In this document: one piece after another, positions 12,194-24,153 of the stretch
Numbering within the stretch: the first letter of the stretch is position 1
Layout of the letters: each line of letters opens with the position of its first letter
Assembly (NCBI GenBank): GCA_020746875.1
Contig: JAGTJL010000014.1
Coordinates: forward strand, 1,984,001 to 2,048,000
Source of the DNA: Rhexocercosporidium sp. MPI-PUGE-AT-0058
Lineage: Eukaryota > Ascomycota > Leotiomycetes > Helotiales
Reading direction: 5' to 3'
Length of the DNA: 64,000 bases
The notes under the pieces: model-generated
What the model was told of the DNA's origin: nothing
Databases searched by the model: none
The model's input: the letters and a program-made list of their open reading frames with translations, nothing else
Program-made: the position numbers and the translations under genes

Positions 12194-15100
12194 ATGATTA
12201 TTATACCTAGGAGGACGAGACTCAGTAATATCCGAGCCACTCTTGATTCCGGCGCAGAAGTCAGTTATATATCTTATAATACTGCTATTCAACTAGAAGT
12301 TCTTATTACAAAAAGCGACTCTATAGTTTTAAAGAATATCACAAGCGCAAAATCGCGATTTCTAGGATATACGAACAACGTCCCGGTTATAATAAGAGAC
12401 TATATTATCCTTATTAAGTTTTATATTATAAATATCTTAAGTATTAGAATTATTCTTAGATTTCTATTCTTTCGGACTGCGCGCGTTTTATTCAGATACT
12501 TATCTAATACGAAAAGCGATCCAGTTTACGCTAACTTATAGAATAAGACTACGCGATTAATCACTATTATTAAAGCAGCTGAACTTACAGAATACGCCAG
12601 AAGTATCGAAGCTGCGAAGTCTAAGAGTCGAGCTAGCAGAATATTATCAAATCCGGAATCAGATTACTTAGAGTCCGAAACTAACTCGGGAAACGAGTAA
12701 TTGGCTGTAACTAGAACTTTATAGTTAGTATCGTCGAATGCTCTCTGAAGAACACTTCCTTTAAGCTCGAGGACGAGCTTTTCTACGAGAAGAACGAAGA
12801 AACCTCTGGTAGTGAAAGCAATTCCTCTTTCGAAGACGTCTTATATGTTTCTATCGAATATATGGAGCGAGAATTCATAATTCCAGGGACGGACCTTTAC
12901 GATTACCCCCTCTATAAAGACTTTATTAAAGCTCCTTTCGGCAGAGAACGTATGTTTGGTACTGTATTAACTGAGGAAATCGAGCTTATCTTTTAATTTA
13001 CTACGGATTATAATACTTTACTAATAACGTCTTTATTCAAAGAACGCAAACGAGTTTCGCGAGTCTATATTATATATAAGACGAAAGACAAAAAGATCAG
13101 GCTTATAAATCAAACAGATAGAATAAGAGATGCGCTTAAAGGCCGTAAAGACTAGTACGAAGTCTTTAAAGAAAGGGACTTTTCTTAAGAGCAAGTTAAG
13201 AAATACTAAGATATCTTACTCTTTCGTTTTACCGGCTTTCTTCGCGGATCTAGGATTACGGAAGAGCGATTTATTACTTTAGATATTAGAGATATATTAT
13301 AACTAAAAGAGAGAGCCCTCTTCGACGAAATCATATTAAATCGAGAAGGTGCTATTGTATTTGATTAGACTAAGTGTAGGAAATTCTATGAAGATATTTC
13401 GCCACTTACTGTTATCAAGACGGTAAACTACGAAGCCTAGCAAGCATTATACTTTCTATTCCTTAGAGCGTTAGCTCCCGAAGTCAGGAAGATAGTGGAA
13501 GACAGACTTAATCGTAGGGTTCTCGAACTCTCTGAAGGGCCATATCGCAACGCTTAGTTCTTAATTAAGAAGAAGGAACTAGGAAAGTACCGCTTAATTA
13601 ACTCGGCAATTATACTTAACGTAGTTACTCTAAGAGACGCTAACTTACCTTCTTCTGTTAACGAATTTTCAGAGGAATTTGCAAGGTGCTATATCGCGAG
13701 CTTAGTAGACCTATACTCAGGTTATAATTAATAAGTATTATATTAAAGCAGCCGAGATATAACGGCCTTTTTCGTGCCTGGTATCGGACTAGTCCGAAAC
13801 ACGACGCTACCTCAGGGAGCTACAAACTTTATTACCTAATTCGTAAGAACAATCGGTAAAATACTGAAAGATATTATACCTTTTATTATAATGCCGTTCT
13901 TAAACGACGTTAGCGTAAAAGAACCATATATAAACTACGATCGGAAGGAAGCACGGCCTAGAATTCGCCAGTTCGTCCTTAAATACCTTCTCAACCTCGA
14001 TAAGACGCTAGAACGCCTTAAGCGCGCTAGAGCTACTATAAGCCTTAAATCGCAGTTCTGTCGCAATAGTATAAACGTCGTCGGCTACGTATGCAACTTA
14101 TAAGGAAGAGAATCTTCAGTTGTATATTTAATTAAAATGCAGAAATAAAAAGAACCTGAGAACGTTACAAAAGTTAAAGGATTTCTAAGTCTAATCACTT
14201 ACTTCCGTATTTAGATTAAAGACTTTCGTTTGTTAGCCGAGCCGTTATACGACTTCACTAGAAAAGAAGTTAAATTTATATAAAACCCCGTAATTCATAA
14301 CTAAGTAATGAAAATCTTTTAAGATATCTTATGCTCCTTCCTAATGCTTTGCAGGATCGACTACTTTAAGGGCGCTGGCGAAATCGTCGTTTCTATAGAT
14401 TCCAGCGGAGTCGGATAGGGTAGTTTCCTTGGTCAGCGTGACCCGAAAAATAATAAGCTCAGACCGGCGAGGTATAAGAGCGGCTTCTGGACGAAGGCAG
14501 AACAAGACTACGACGCCACGAAGAGAGAATGCAAAGGCATGCTCTTAATCCTTAAGAAGCTCAAAATCTGGCTTATAAGAGTTTATTTTATTATAAAGAC
14601 TGACGTAAACACTCTTATTACTTAACTTAAAGAAGCTGCTTACGACCACCTTAATGCGATACTTACTCGCTAGCTCGCCTGGATTAAGCTTTTCGACTTC
14701 GAAGTGCGCTATATCAAAAGTGCCACGCATACAGCAGCAGATGCTCTCTTAAGGAGACTTAGATACTTTAAGGATACTAAGGAGGATACCGAAAATAATA
14801 ACGATAAGGATTGGATCTTAGCTGAGCTTAATGCGATTAGAATTTGCCCGGTGGAAGCGGAAAGTACGGAAGACCTAATAGAAGAGCCAGAGACTTTCGA
14901 TAACCCTGAGCTAACCCGAAAACGCGATATCCTCATCAATATAAAGCGAAAAGTCCAAGAACTGCGAGATAAGTCGAACGATCAAGTAATACCTAATAGC
15001 GACTCGAGTACAGACTAAGAAAGCGAAGCGGACTTACTAATATCTTCAAAACACTATAAGAAGCATTACTAAAAGATAGCTACTTACTTAACTACGCTTA

Positions 15101-16490
15101 AGACTCCGAAAAATATAGACTTAAAAGCCTTTCGTATATTCAAGAAAGAAGCATTATTATACGGAGTTCATAATTAGCGTATTTAGAGACTTTTATTAAA
15201 AGGCGCACTTATTAAACTCGTTATCGATACCGACAAAAATAAGGCATATATCTTGCGAAGCTGCTATAATAGCTCCGGTTATAAAGGAAAGGAAAGCATA
15301 TACTACCGTATCTCCTAGCGCTATTTCTGGAAGGGCTATTTCAAGGATTCCGCGGAATTCGTTAAAACATACGATAAGTGCATATTGCGCAATACTAAGC
15401 GATAAGAAGAACTTATAATTCTAATTGCTTCAAATAGACTTATAGAAAAATAAGCGCTAGATATTACTTTTATGCTAATACGGAATAAGAAGAAGTATCT
15501 CGTTATCGCCCGGGACGATATAAGCGGTTAGGTCGAAGCCAGGGCGCTTGCTTCGAAGGAGGCTAAAAGCATCGCTGATTTCATTTAATAAGATATTATT
15601 TGCCGACACGGGCTGTTTTAGAAGCTGGTAGTCGATAGAAGCACAGAGAATATAGGCGAAGTCGTTAATCTACTAAATAAAGTGGAAATTCAACGAATTC
15701 AAATATCGGCTTATAACGCGAAAGCTAATAGCATGATCGAGCGGGGATATAGCCTTATCAAAAATACTTTTTCTAAAATAAAAGAAAACTGGATAAGCAG
15801 CTTACTAGCGGTTCTATTTGCTGACCGTATTATAATCCATGGACTTATAAGCTATATCCCTTTTTATATAGTTTACGGCAGAGAACTAGTTCTCCTTATC
15901 GAAATACGTTACCTTACTTAAAGAAGCCTCTTCTCGGAAGATATTAAGAGTATTAACGATTTGATTTATATTCGAACTCTCCAGTATTAAATGCGGAATG
16001 ATGATATGGAAGAAGCTAAGCTTTAAAAGACACGCCGTAAATAAGAAAGAAAAGAAGCTTTCGACGCAAAAAGGGACATTCGAAATAAGCCACTATAAGT
16101 TAAAGACCTAGTTCTCAGGCACGACTCTATTCGGGAAATCGATATATCGAGGAGTAAAAAGCTTGACTTTCGGTAGCTAGGACCCTACGAAATTTACGAG
16201 GCCTTCCCTAAAAAGAGCTACTATAAGCTAAAAGAGCTAAGAGTCGACGGTGCATTCTTCCGCGGTACTTTTGCAGCTAATCGCCTTAAGCTATTTCATA
16301 AACAAGAGCGCTTTATTTACTATAAAGACGACGAGCTTTCAGCGACAACTTAGTATAATAACAGTGAAGACTAGCCTGAACCCAGTCTCGAAGGGCGAAA
16401 TTTACAGGGCCTTGAAGACCCTGAAAAGCCTACGAGACAAGTTATACGGAACGATAGAATCATTATCAGAGTACCTGAAAGGCTAACTCA
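12194..16490 (+). pseudogene. Element B pol remnant (PR-RT-RH-IN)
   Basis: The aspartic protease has its active-site LDSGA near 12,245 in a 115-codon open stretch. RT has KYRLINSA near 13,590, LVDLYSGY near 13,710 and TLPQGATN near 13,805. The catalytic box reads FLND near 13,895, where an intact relative would have FLDD. RNase H has SIDSSGVG near 14,395, KTDVNTL near 14,600 and a C-terminal AADALLRR near 14,735. The integrase region runs from about 15,160 to 16,100, with VVDRSTEN near 15,630 and MIERGYS near 15,735 in an open 79-codon stretch. An integrase tail follows (KLDFR..GPYEIYEAF). Stops and altered catalytic residues make it inactive. Confidence 0.85.
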
Positions 16491-19400
16491 CGCGGAACGA
16501 AATCAATACCGAGTCGTCACTTACTCTTCTAGCGAGTAGCTTAATCGCTACGACTAATACCACTAATTACTCCTTATCATAATTCTCACAGCTCGTCGCT
16601 CAGCGTTATCGAACGCTAAACTGTAGCGAGGACGCATCTTTTATACCCTACAGGGGGGACGAAGATTAAGGCACGATAATGGAGGTATATACTGAAACAC
16701 TAAGGGCTCTCCCCTAAACGACGAAAAATCCCTTCAGCACTTCGAACACTATCTACGCCTATAAATACCCTCCGATCGCACTCACAAGTCGTTCCGCAAT
16801 AATAATACCAGCATCCCAGTCGAGCCAAACAGTATGTTTGCGGTAGCTGCCCTTCGAACAATTCAGCACTACTGACGCTGGACGTACAGGCTCGAAAGCC
16901 TGTAAATACAGTAATTATCAGCACTTTACAGAGCTAAAGAAGCCCCTGAGAAACTCAGAGAGAATTTTAGCCCCGTAAGATAATTCAACCAAATTAAGTC
17001 GATTACAGCTTGCGCCACAGAAGAGCAGAATCCAATCGAGCACCCACTCCTTACCAAATCTCACAAAGAATTAGATGATAAGTCAGACGAGGTTCCTTCG
17101 ACGAGCCGTTCCGGAGCGTCAACAGTCTTAATATATTAATAAGCTAAGCGCTGAAAACGATAACCCCCCGAGACACACTGCCGAAGCAGGCTCGTATAAT
17201 AGATCCCCGAAAGTAGTCGAAGACCAGAAATTCTTCCCTAGCATTACCTAGACACCTTATAACAAGAAAAATCTACCTTAACTAGAATAACTCTTAAGGC
17301 TACGATAAATAAGCTATCAGTTTAAAAAAAAGATATACAACGACCAAGAAGTTACGCGCAATCAGACGACTTAAAATCTGAAAAAGCTTACAAAGCCAAA
17401 TAAATGAAACTAATCTATATACCTAAATAAACAATAAAGCGCGCGATAAGCCACAAGTTATTATAAAGGAAATAAGCTACTGCAACTGCCTTATACCGGT
17501 AATAAAGATCGTCAGATCTATTATTAGTAATACAGAAAGTTCATTCAGATATCAATAACTCTAATATAATATACTTAGAAACGGAGCTTAATACTCCGAG
17601 ACCGTGACGATTAAGCCAAAAACAAGCAGAGTAAGTACGACTAATAAGTTGCAAATCTCCAGCTTTTCTATATCTCCCCTACGCTTTTAATCCTCCATAT
17701 CACAAGTGCTTTATTCCTAATCAGACCATCGGTCCTCGGAAATCAGCGGTCGAGTTATCATAAGCCTAAAGTTTAATATAAGGATTATTATTAGACTTTA
17801 TAAGTTCTCTCGATCGACGGCTGCTAGGTCTAGGCCCCTACGCTGCCTAAGTATTAGCAGCAGTAACTTGATTAAGAGCAAAAGTATAAGACAGCGGATT
17901 AAATACCGTAACAGGCCGAGCCTGCCTTAAGCTATTCCAAGCAACGTATCGAAGTGCTAAAGCAACAACGATTCCATTTCCTCGGAGTTTCGGTCAACTA
18001 GTTCTAAGACGACAAGACAGGCAAAACCACTCCGTGCGAAAGGAGATTCTAACTAGTCTGAACTGCACGCTTCTTCCTTAGCCGTTCCGAAATCTCGCTT
18101 ATCGGAATTCAAATACCGCTATTATAGTTCCGTCGCGGTAATAATTTTATAAAGGACTCAAGCGAGTAAATAATGCTTTATCGTGAGCACTTAAGCTATT
18201 TACAAGTATTCTTCTGACTTTGTTCTTATAGAGCTGTCTCTTATTAAGCAAATTAACCAGACTTCAGGTCAAGAGCTTCCCTTAGCTAAATATCAGTCCT
18301 CGGACCCCTAAACTAAGAATATCAATCGATTAAGAAAGAGCATTATTACTTCCGCTTTTAAGATATATTTGCTTCTTCCCTAGACTTAGAATCCGGCTCA
18401 GCTTACACCGGCTTATAAAGGTGTTCGGGGTATGTTTCTATCACCCTTAAAGTCATTGCAGAATTGTATTAGCATGAGGTTCTTCAAAAAGGAACTTTAC
18501 TTTCAGATAAAAGGAATTGCCCTAATAAGAAAGGACTTCCGGAAAGCTCGATACTATCGGTTCAGAGGTTGCTTGCGATATAATTAATAAAAGCTTAAAA
18601 TAAGTAACGAGATTAGAAACACTTCCTATTTTAATAAGGCGATTGAAGCTGCGCTTTCACTTCAGGTCTTTAAATCGTATCAGAGGATTATTAAGATTTG
18701 GAAGTTAGCGATATCGAATAAGAAGGAACTTACTTTTAGCCTCCTACCCCTCCTAGCCAACTAATAATAAGAAGCAAGTCGAAGGAAAGCGACGACGAAA
18801 GCGGTCTAAGATAGCTTACAGCTTATCAGAGCTTTAAGGGTTATTCTCGAGAAGCTTTCACCCTATAACCTGCCGCCAGGAAAAGAAAAAGACCGCGAGG
18901 AAGACTAAGCAGCTCGAAGTCAATACACAGAGTATAGCATCTCTTCTCTTCCCCTTTTAGATATAATAAATCTCAGCCGCTTATAATAATCTACTTATTC
19001 ACTAGAGAATAGTAAGAAGATATAATAAGAAATTATTAAAGCATTATCGGCGCTTCTATCCGATACAATAACCGTTAAGATAAGAGGAAGGGGAACTACC
19101 TAAGACCGACTTCGTCGCTATTTAATATCGACCTGTTAAAAAAGTGAAAGCAAAGAAAAGAAGACAAGAATGAAGAAGAGACTTAACTGAATTAGGAAAA
19201 AAAATGCTCCGATTAACTTCTTTTCACTTCTCCACTATGCTTCGAACCTCGAAGGTAAAAAGACCGTCCTCCGATTACTTATCTACTTTCAACCTTATAT
19301 GTTTGTGTATTCTTGCTTCTTTAATATGCCCTTAGTATATTTCCTTCTGTTCTTGATAACGATTAAGAGATTAAGAAGGTTCGTAAAAGATTCGTTGAAG

Positions 19401-19983
19401 TAAGGGTATAAGGAAGAAGCGGGATCGTTGAAAACACGCTAGCTTGAGGTATAAGGGAATATCGACGAATTCGACGCGTTATAGGGATCGAACTCTATTC
19501 TATAAGGAAAGTCAGTCTCTGCGTCGTAAGGGAAGGAGTCGGGAACTTATTCAGAATACTAGTTATACGCCGATCTATCTTAAAGGAATCACTTTGACCT
19601 TACTAAAGCTGAAGTTTGCTCGGATGCGATATCTAAGAAGGCAAGTTTAAGCGGCAGAAACGATACGATAAGTGCTAGGAGGTATAGAAAGACTAATATA
19701 AGAATGAAGAGACGCGTAAAGCCTCCTTAAGAGTATTATAAAAAAAAGTAGTAGAGTTGTTAAAAAGGAAAGAAAGGAAAAAGAGTAATAGGATAGAAGA
19801 CGATATTTAAAAGTACTAAGCGAGACGATTATTTGCTTCTAAAAGTAAAGTGCAGGTCACCTGATATTTACCTGTCCTTACTCAGACACGTTTTCCTTTA
19901 AGTATTTAGAGCTTTAAAGCTGCAATACTAGTTCTTATTTCTTTGCTCGAGGTCGAGCATGAGTTTTCTAAAGGGGGGACGCA
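16491..19983 (+). other. Element B 3' region, unassigned, coding-like
   Basis: About 3.5 kb between the integrase tail and the 3' LTR, unusually long for a gypsy element. GC content and codon texture are closer to the pol region than to RIP-destroyed spacer. An ATG at 16,679 opens a Gln-rich frame interrupted by TAA/TAG. From about 18,420 to 19,140 another frame gives a helical, Lys/Arg/Leu-rich reading (KAIEAALSLQVFKSYQRI, LIRALRVILEKL, LPPGKEKDREED) with in-frame TAA at probable Gln sites. I could not decide the true frame, and I recognise no domain. A 68-codon ORF at 19,444-19,650 is also basic. Confidence 0.55.
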
Positions 19984-20265
19984 TATAATAGGGTTAACCT
20001 CAGAGACCTATTTATTACGTGATTAAGCTGCATCTTACGGTATTTAAGATAGCCTCTAAGGCAATATCTTTCAAAGAAAAACAACGATTTTTACTATTAT
20101 AGCTTTTCCTTCTTATTCAAATTATACCTCTCCCTTCCCTTAATAGATTATACTCCTTAGATATATGATATCTCTAGTATTCGTCAAATAGGTATTTCCT
20201 ACGTTTACCCTCCGGCACTTGCTTTGCTACCCTCTTGTTATGTGCTTGGTGTTTTCCCCTCCATA
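19984..20265 (+). repeat. Element B 3' LTR
   Basis: Partner of 7,682-7,963, same length and no gaps. Its first 60 bp carry A/T where the 5' LTR has G/C (TATAATAGGG versus TGTGGTGGGG). Its last part is the better preserved copy. Confidence 0.93.
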
Positions 20266-23200
20266 ATATACGGCCTTTATTCTCTTCGCCAAAAAGGCCG
20301 ACGGTAATCTCCGGCTTTACGTCGACTACCGAAAGCTAAATGCCTTATTAAAAAAGGATCCGTACTTAATCCCTTTAATTAATAAGATAATAGCCCGTAT
20401 TTATAAAGTAAAAGTCTTTATTAAACTTAATATTTAATAAGCTTTTTACCGCATTCATATATCCCCTAAAAGCAAAAACTATACGATCTTCCGCACTTAA
20501 TATAATACATATAAGTATAAAGTCTTTTCCTTTAGCTTTATAAATAGTCCGGCGACTTTTTAGTAATTTATTAATAATATTTTAATAAAATACTTAGACG
20601 ACTTTTGCGCGGCTTATATAAACGACATCTTTATATACTCGTTAACCCTTGAGGAGCATAAGATTTATATTAAAATAATAATAATAATATTATAAGCGTA
20701 TAGACTTTAAGCCGATATTAAAAAGTCCGAGTTTAACGTATAAAAAACAAAGTTCTTAAGTTTTATTATTAACGTTAATAGTATAAAAGTAGACTCGAAA
20801 AAGGTCAGCGTAATTAAGGACTAAAAATACGCCGGCAACTTATATAACGTATAAAACTACTTTAATTTTTATAACTTTTACCGCCGGTTTATTAAGGACT
20901 ACAGTCGCATTACTTAACCTCTTATAATACTTACCGAAAAAGACGTGCCTTTTAACTTTAATAACGCCTATAAAAACGTGTAAAAAACTCTCCAAAAAGC
21001 CCTCTAGTTTATACTAGTCTTTTACTATTATAATCTAATAAAGCAGACGCGGCTAAAAACCGACTCTTTTAACGGAGTCGTTACTAACGTATTATCTTAA
21101 CTTTAAAAGGACGGTATTTTCTACTTTATAAATTACTTTTTTAAGACTATAGTAAATCCCGAGCTTAATTACCTAATTTATAATAAAGAAATATTAACGA
21201 TTTTTTAATCGTTTAAATAATATTACCCGAAATTATTAAGTGCTTTAAAAAATGTCTTTATTTATATTAATTACTAAGCCTTAAAGTATTTTATAATTAT
21301 TAAAGACCTTACGGCTAGGCAAGCTCGATGGGCTAAGTTCTTTACGGACTTCCATTTCACAATTATATATTGTATTAAGACGACTAATACGTTGGCCGAT
21401 ACCCTGTCTCGACGGGATCAAGACCTCACGATTATAAAGATATAAAAGTAAGTTATTCGCAATTAATAATTAATTTCGATTAATAAAATCGACTCACGAG
21501 TCGCCAGCGACTTCTAGTTCTCTACCGTCAATCCTATAGACGCTTATATCGAAGTCGTAAAAATAATACCTTTAACACTTATAAAAGCCATAATCCTAGA
21601 TTATAATGCTAAGCCTTATAACAAGTTAAAACTAAAACTTAAGCTTAATATAAAAGTGTTAGTCGACTTAAAAACCTTTATATTAAAAGAGCTTAACCTT
21701 AATTCTATAATAACTTATAATATCGTAAAATATAATATTATTAATTAAGTACTCCTAGTTAATAAGTTATCCTCCTCGCTAAAACCTTTTTAACAAAAAG
21801 CCAGGGAGTAATTATTAAATTATAAACTAATAAATAATAAACTACTTTTTTAAAGACGCTTAAAAGTGCCCCTAAAGCCGCCAGAGCTTCGCACGACACT
21901 TATTTGCCACGTATACTTACAACCTTTAGTAGCACACATAAGGATCGGAAAAATAAAGATATTATTTAGTCGTAAATACTATTAAAACGGCCTTACTATA
22001 GACATAGCCTAATACGTAATAAACTATAATTATTCTCGACAAAAAGCCCGTAAAAACAAGACTTTTAGTTTTTTATATCTCTTATTAATTCCTACTCGGC
22101 CGTATTAATACTTTATAATAAACTTTACAAAGCTATTATTAAATAAGTACGGTTATAACTTTGCTATAGTTATCGTCGACCGCCTATTTAAGAAGCCGGT
22201 CTTAATACCTTATAATAATATAATTACCGCGAAAGGCATGGCAATCCTTTTCCTTATTTATTAAACTTAATACTTTAGTATGCCGGACTCTATTATCTTA
22301 AACCGAAGACCTTAATTCGTCTCCTCCTTTTAGAAAAAGTATTATTATATCCTCGAAACCAAAGTAAAGCTTACGACAACGTATAACCCGAACGTCGACA
22401 GCTAAATAAAAGTAACGAATTAATATATTAAGTAGCGGCTCCGCCCCTTTTACTATTATTATTAAAATAATTAAAGCGACCTCCTACCGATTATAAACAT
22501 TGCTCAACTATTGTTATTATATAAATCCCTAAGTAATTTATCCCCTTTTAAACTACTTAACGACGTTAAACTAAGGACTTCTTAAGACTTAATTAACTTA
22601 AAGCCTTTAACTATAGCAACAAAAAAACTTAACCGCAAAAAGGCTTTATAAATAACATTATAAATAAAAGAAATTATAAAAGTTATATAATTGTTACTAA
22701 AGGCCTAATAAAAGAAAATAAAACGACTAGCTAATCGCAGTCGCCGTGCCGTCGACTAAGACGTTAGTAACCTAATACTAGTCGACACTCGGAACTGAAA
22801 TGTCGACCGACCCTTAAAAAAGCTATTGAATAAGTAATATAAACCAATTAAAGTACTCTCGCAAAAAGGAGAGAGTTAAAAGGTAAAATTATTAAAGAGT
22901 TAAACTATATATTCCGTATTTCATACTCATTTACTACGGAAGTACGTCGACAACCCTTTACCAAGCCAAGCTAAACAAACGCTAATACTAATATAGCTCT
23001 TATTTAACCAAAAAGAATAAGAAATTAAAGCTATTTTAGGCTCGAAGTTAATGAATCGAAAGCTTTAATATCGCATTAAATGGCTAAACGCCGATAAAAA
23101 CCTGGAGTAATATCCATACTCGAATACTATAACGGCCTCTCACCTAGTCAAGGCTTTCCATATAAAGCATAAAGACAATAAAAAGGTCGCAGGGCCTTTA

Positions 23201-23310
23201 AAAGCTTTACTAAAGTAATTAAAAGCTTTTAATAATAAAATTAATAACTATAAAGAGCTAAAAGACAATAGTCTTATAATTATAACTGCGCAGACGCAAT
23301 TCTTTAAGAG
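20266..23310 (+). pseudogene. Element A pol remnant, part 2 (RT to chromodomain)
   Basis: The reading resumes directly after element B: RT palm (DGNLRLYVDYRKLNA near 20,300-20,345, then YKVFSFSF and the catalytic box YINDIFIYS near 20,620) and a connection with KTKFLSFI. RNase H and integrase are blurred by stops. Near 23,040-23,170 there is a chromodomain relic (LMNRKL, YRIKWL, YPYSNT). The chromodomain places A among the chromoviruses, whose integrases target modified histones. TAA/TAG stops occur at many expected Gln and Trp codons. Confidence 0.88.
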
Positions 23311-23320
23311 GGGAGGGTAA

Positions 23321-23717
23321 TATTACGACCTCTAATACGCCTCGTATTACCGACACAGCTATTAAGGCTACTTTAATTAAGGCTACTTTAATCACGTAAA
23401 AGCTGCTTTAATTAAGGCTGCTTTAGTCACGTAAAGGCTGCTTTAATTAAGGCTGCTTTAATCACGTAGAGACTACTTTAATTAAGGCTACTTTAGCGGC
23501 GCTCGGCATCGCTCATAACATTGCCTTAATATAACAACTATAGCGCTAGGCCTAATCGAGAAAGGCTAAGGAAACCCTTTATATATTTATATTAGAGCTC
23601 CCTCTTATAAAAAGCTCTCCTTTTCTCCTTGTCTTTTCTTTTTAATTTTAAGCGTAGCTTTAAGTCCAAATACAAAGCTATCTCTTACACCGTATCAACC
23701 TTTGGCCAGCCGTAACA
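23321..23717 (+). repeat. Element A 3' LTR
   Basis: Partner of 4,337-4,733, better preserved, ending CCGTAACA. It carries the same four-unit 35-bp tandem array at about 23,365-23,500. TSD CTATC follows at 23,718-23,722. Confidence 0.92.
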
Positions 23718-24153
23718 CTATCGGGGCTCATAACTTATTATTAAGATAATCACGACTAAACTAGGAAGCATTAAGGTGCGGGGTTATTAATTGACTTATA
23801 ATATTAATTGCTGTAGTTATGCGATCTATAAATACGCTCCCTAATAACTAGTAGTCTGACTAACGTGGCAGAGTTTGCATCCGACTCTGTCCACATAACT
23901 AACCCGTGACTTAAACTAGCATAAACCTGCAACAGTAATTAGAGTTAATAGGATATATTTATGTCTTATGCACTATATTGTACTTAACCGAATTCCACAC
24001 TCAGTGCCCGCCCACACCGAATGCCCGCTGTATAAGCGAGAACCACCTATACCTTTAAATATTAATTACTTAATAACTAATTAATTAAATATCTTCAAAT
24101 TAAAGTTGCATATTATTGAGTAGTTAATAAATAATTGCGCAACTTCAGTTGTT
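23718..24153. other. Spacer between element A and the pogo remnant
   Basis: It starts with the TSD and then has moderately AT-rich sequence without an open frame. Read on the minus strand it has a TATA-like TATTTATAG near 23,830 and could be the LTR/leader of the copia remnant split by element A. No second LTR is in the window to prove it. Confidence 0.3.

Larger units (their letters stand above)
7682..20265 (+). mobile_element. Element B: 12.6-kb Ty3/gypsy element nested in A
   Basis: The LTRs (7,682-7,963 and 19,984-20,265) are 282 bp each. Their termini were TGTGG...CCACA before mutation and are now TGTGG/TATAA and CTATA/CCATA. The target duplication appears to be ATAT (7,678-7,681 and 20,266-20,269). 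A purine tract, AAAGGGGGGAC, precedes the 3' LTR. The internal order is leader, Gag, protease, RT, RNase H and integrase, then about 3.4 kb of unassigned sequence. It is less AT-rich than A and still has several open stretches of 60-115 codons, so it is probably younger than A. Confidence 0.93.
4337..23717 (+). mobile_element. Element A: Ty3/gypsy chromovirus, host of a nested insertion
   Basis: The LTRs (4,337-4,733 and 23,321-23,717) are 397 bp each, with ends that read TGTTACG...CGTAACA before mutation (TATTACG at the left copy). The 5-bp target duplication CTATC is perfect at 4,332-4,336 and 23,718-23,722. A purine tract (AGAGGGGAGGG) precedes the 3' LTR. The internal order is gag, zinc knuckle, protease, RT, RNase H, integrase and chromodomain, typical of chromoviruses. 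Removing element B and its 4-bp duplication leaves about 6.8 kb. Reading frames are wrecked by stops, so it is a dead copy. Confidence 0.92.

Noticed and set aside
9310..19981. GGGGGGAC occurring near 9,314, 16,650 and 19,975 as possible multiple polypurine tracts
   Set aside because: Only the last lies at an LTR; the first falls within Gag-like coding, the second near the end of pol, so chance or coding constraint is enough.
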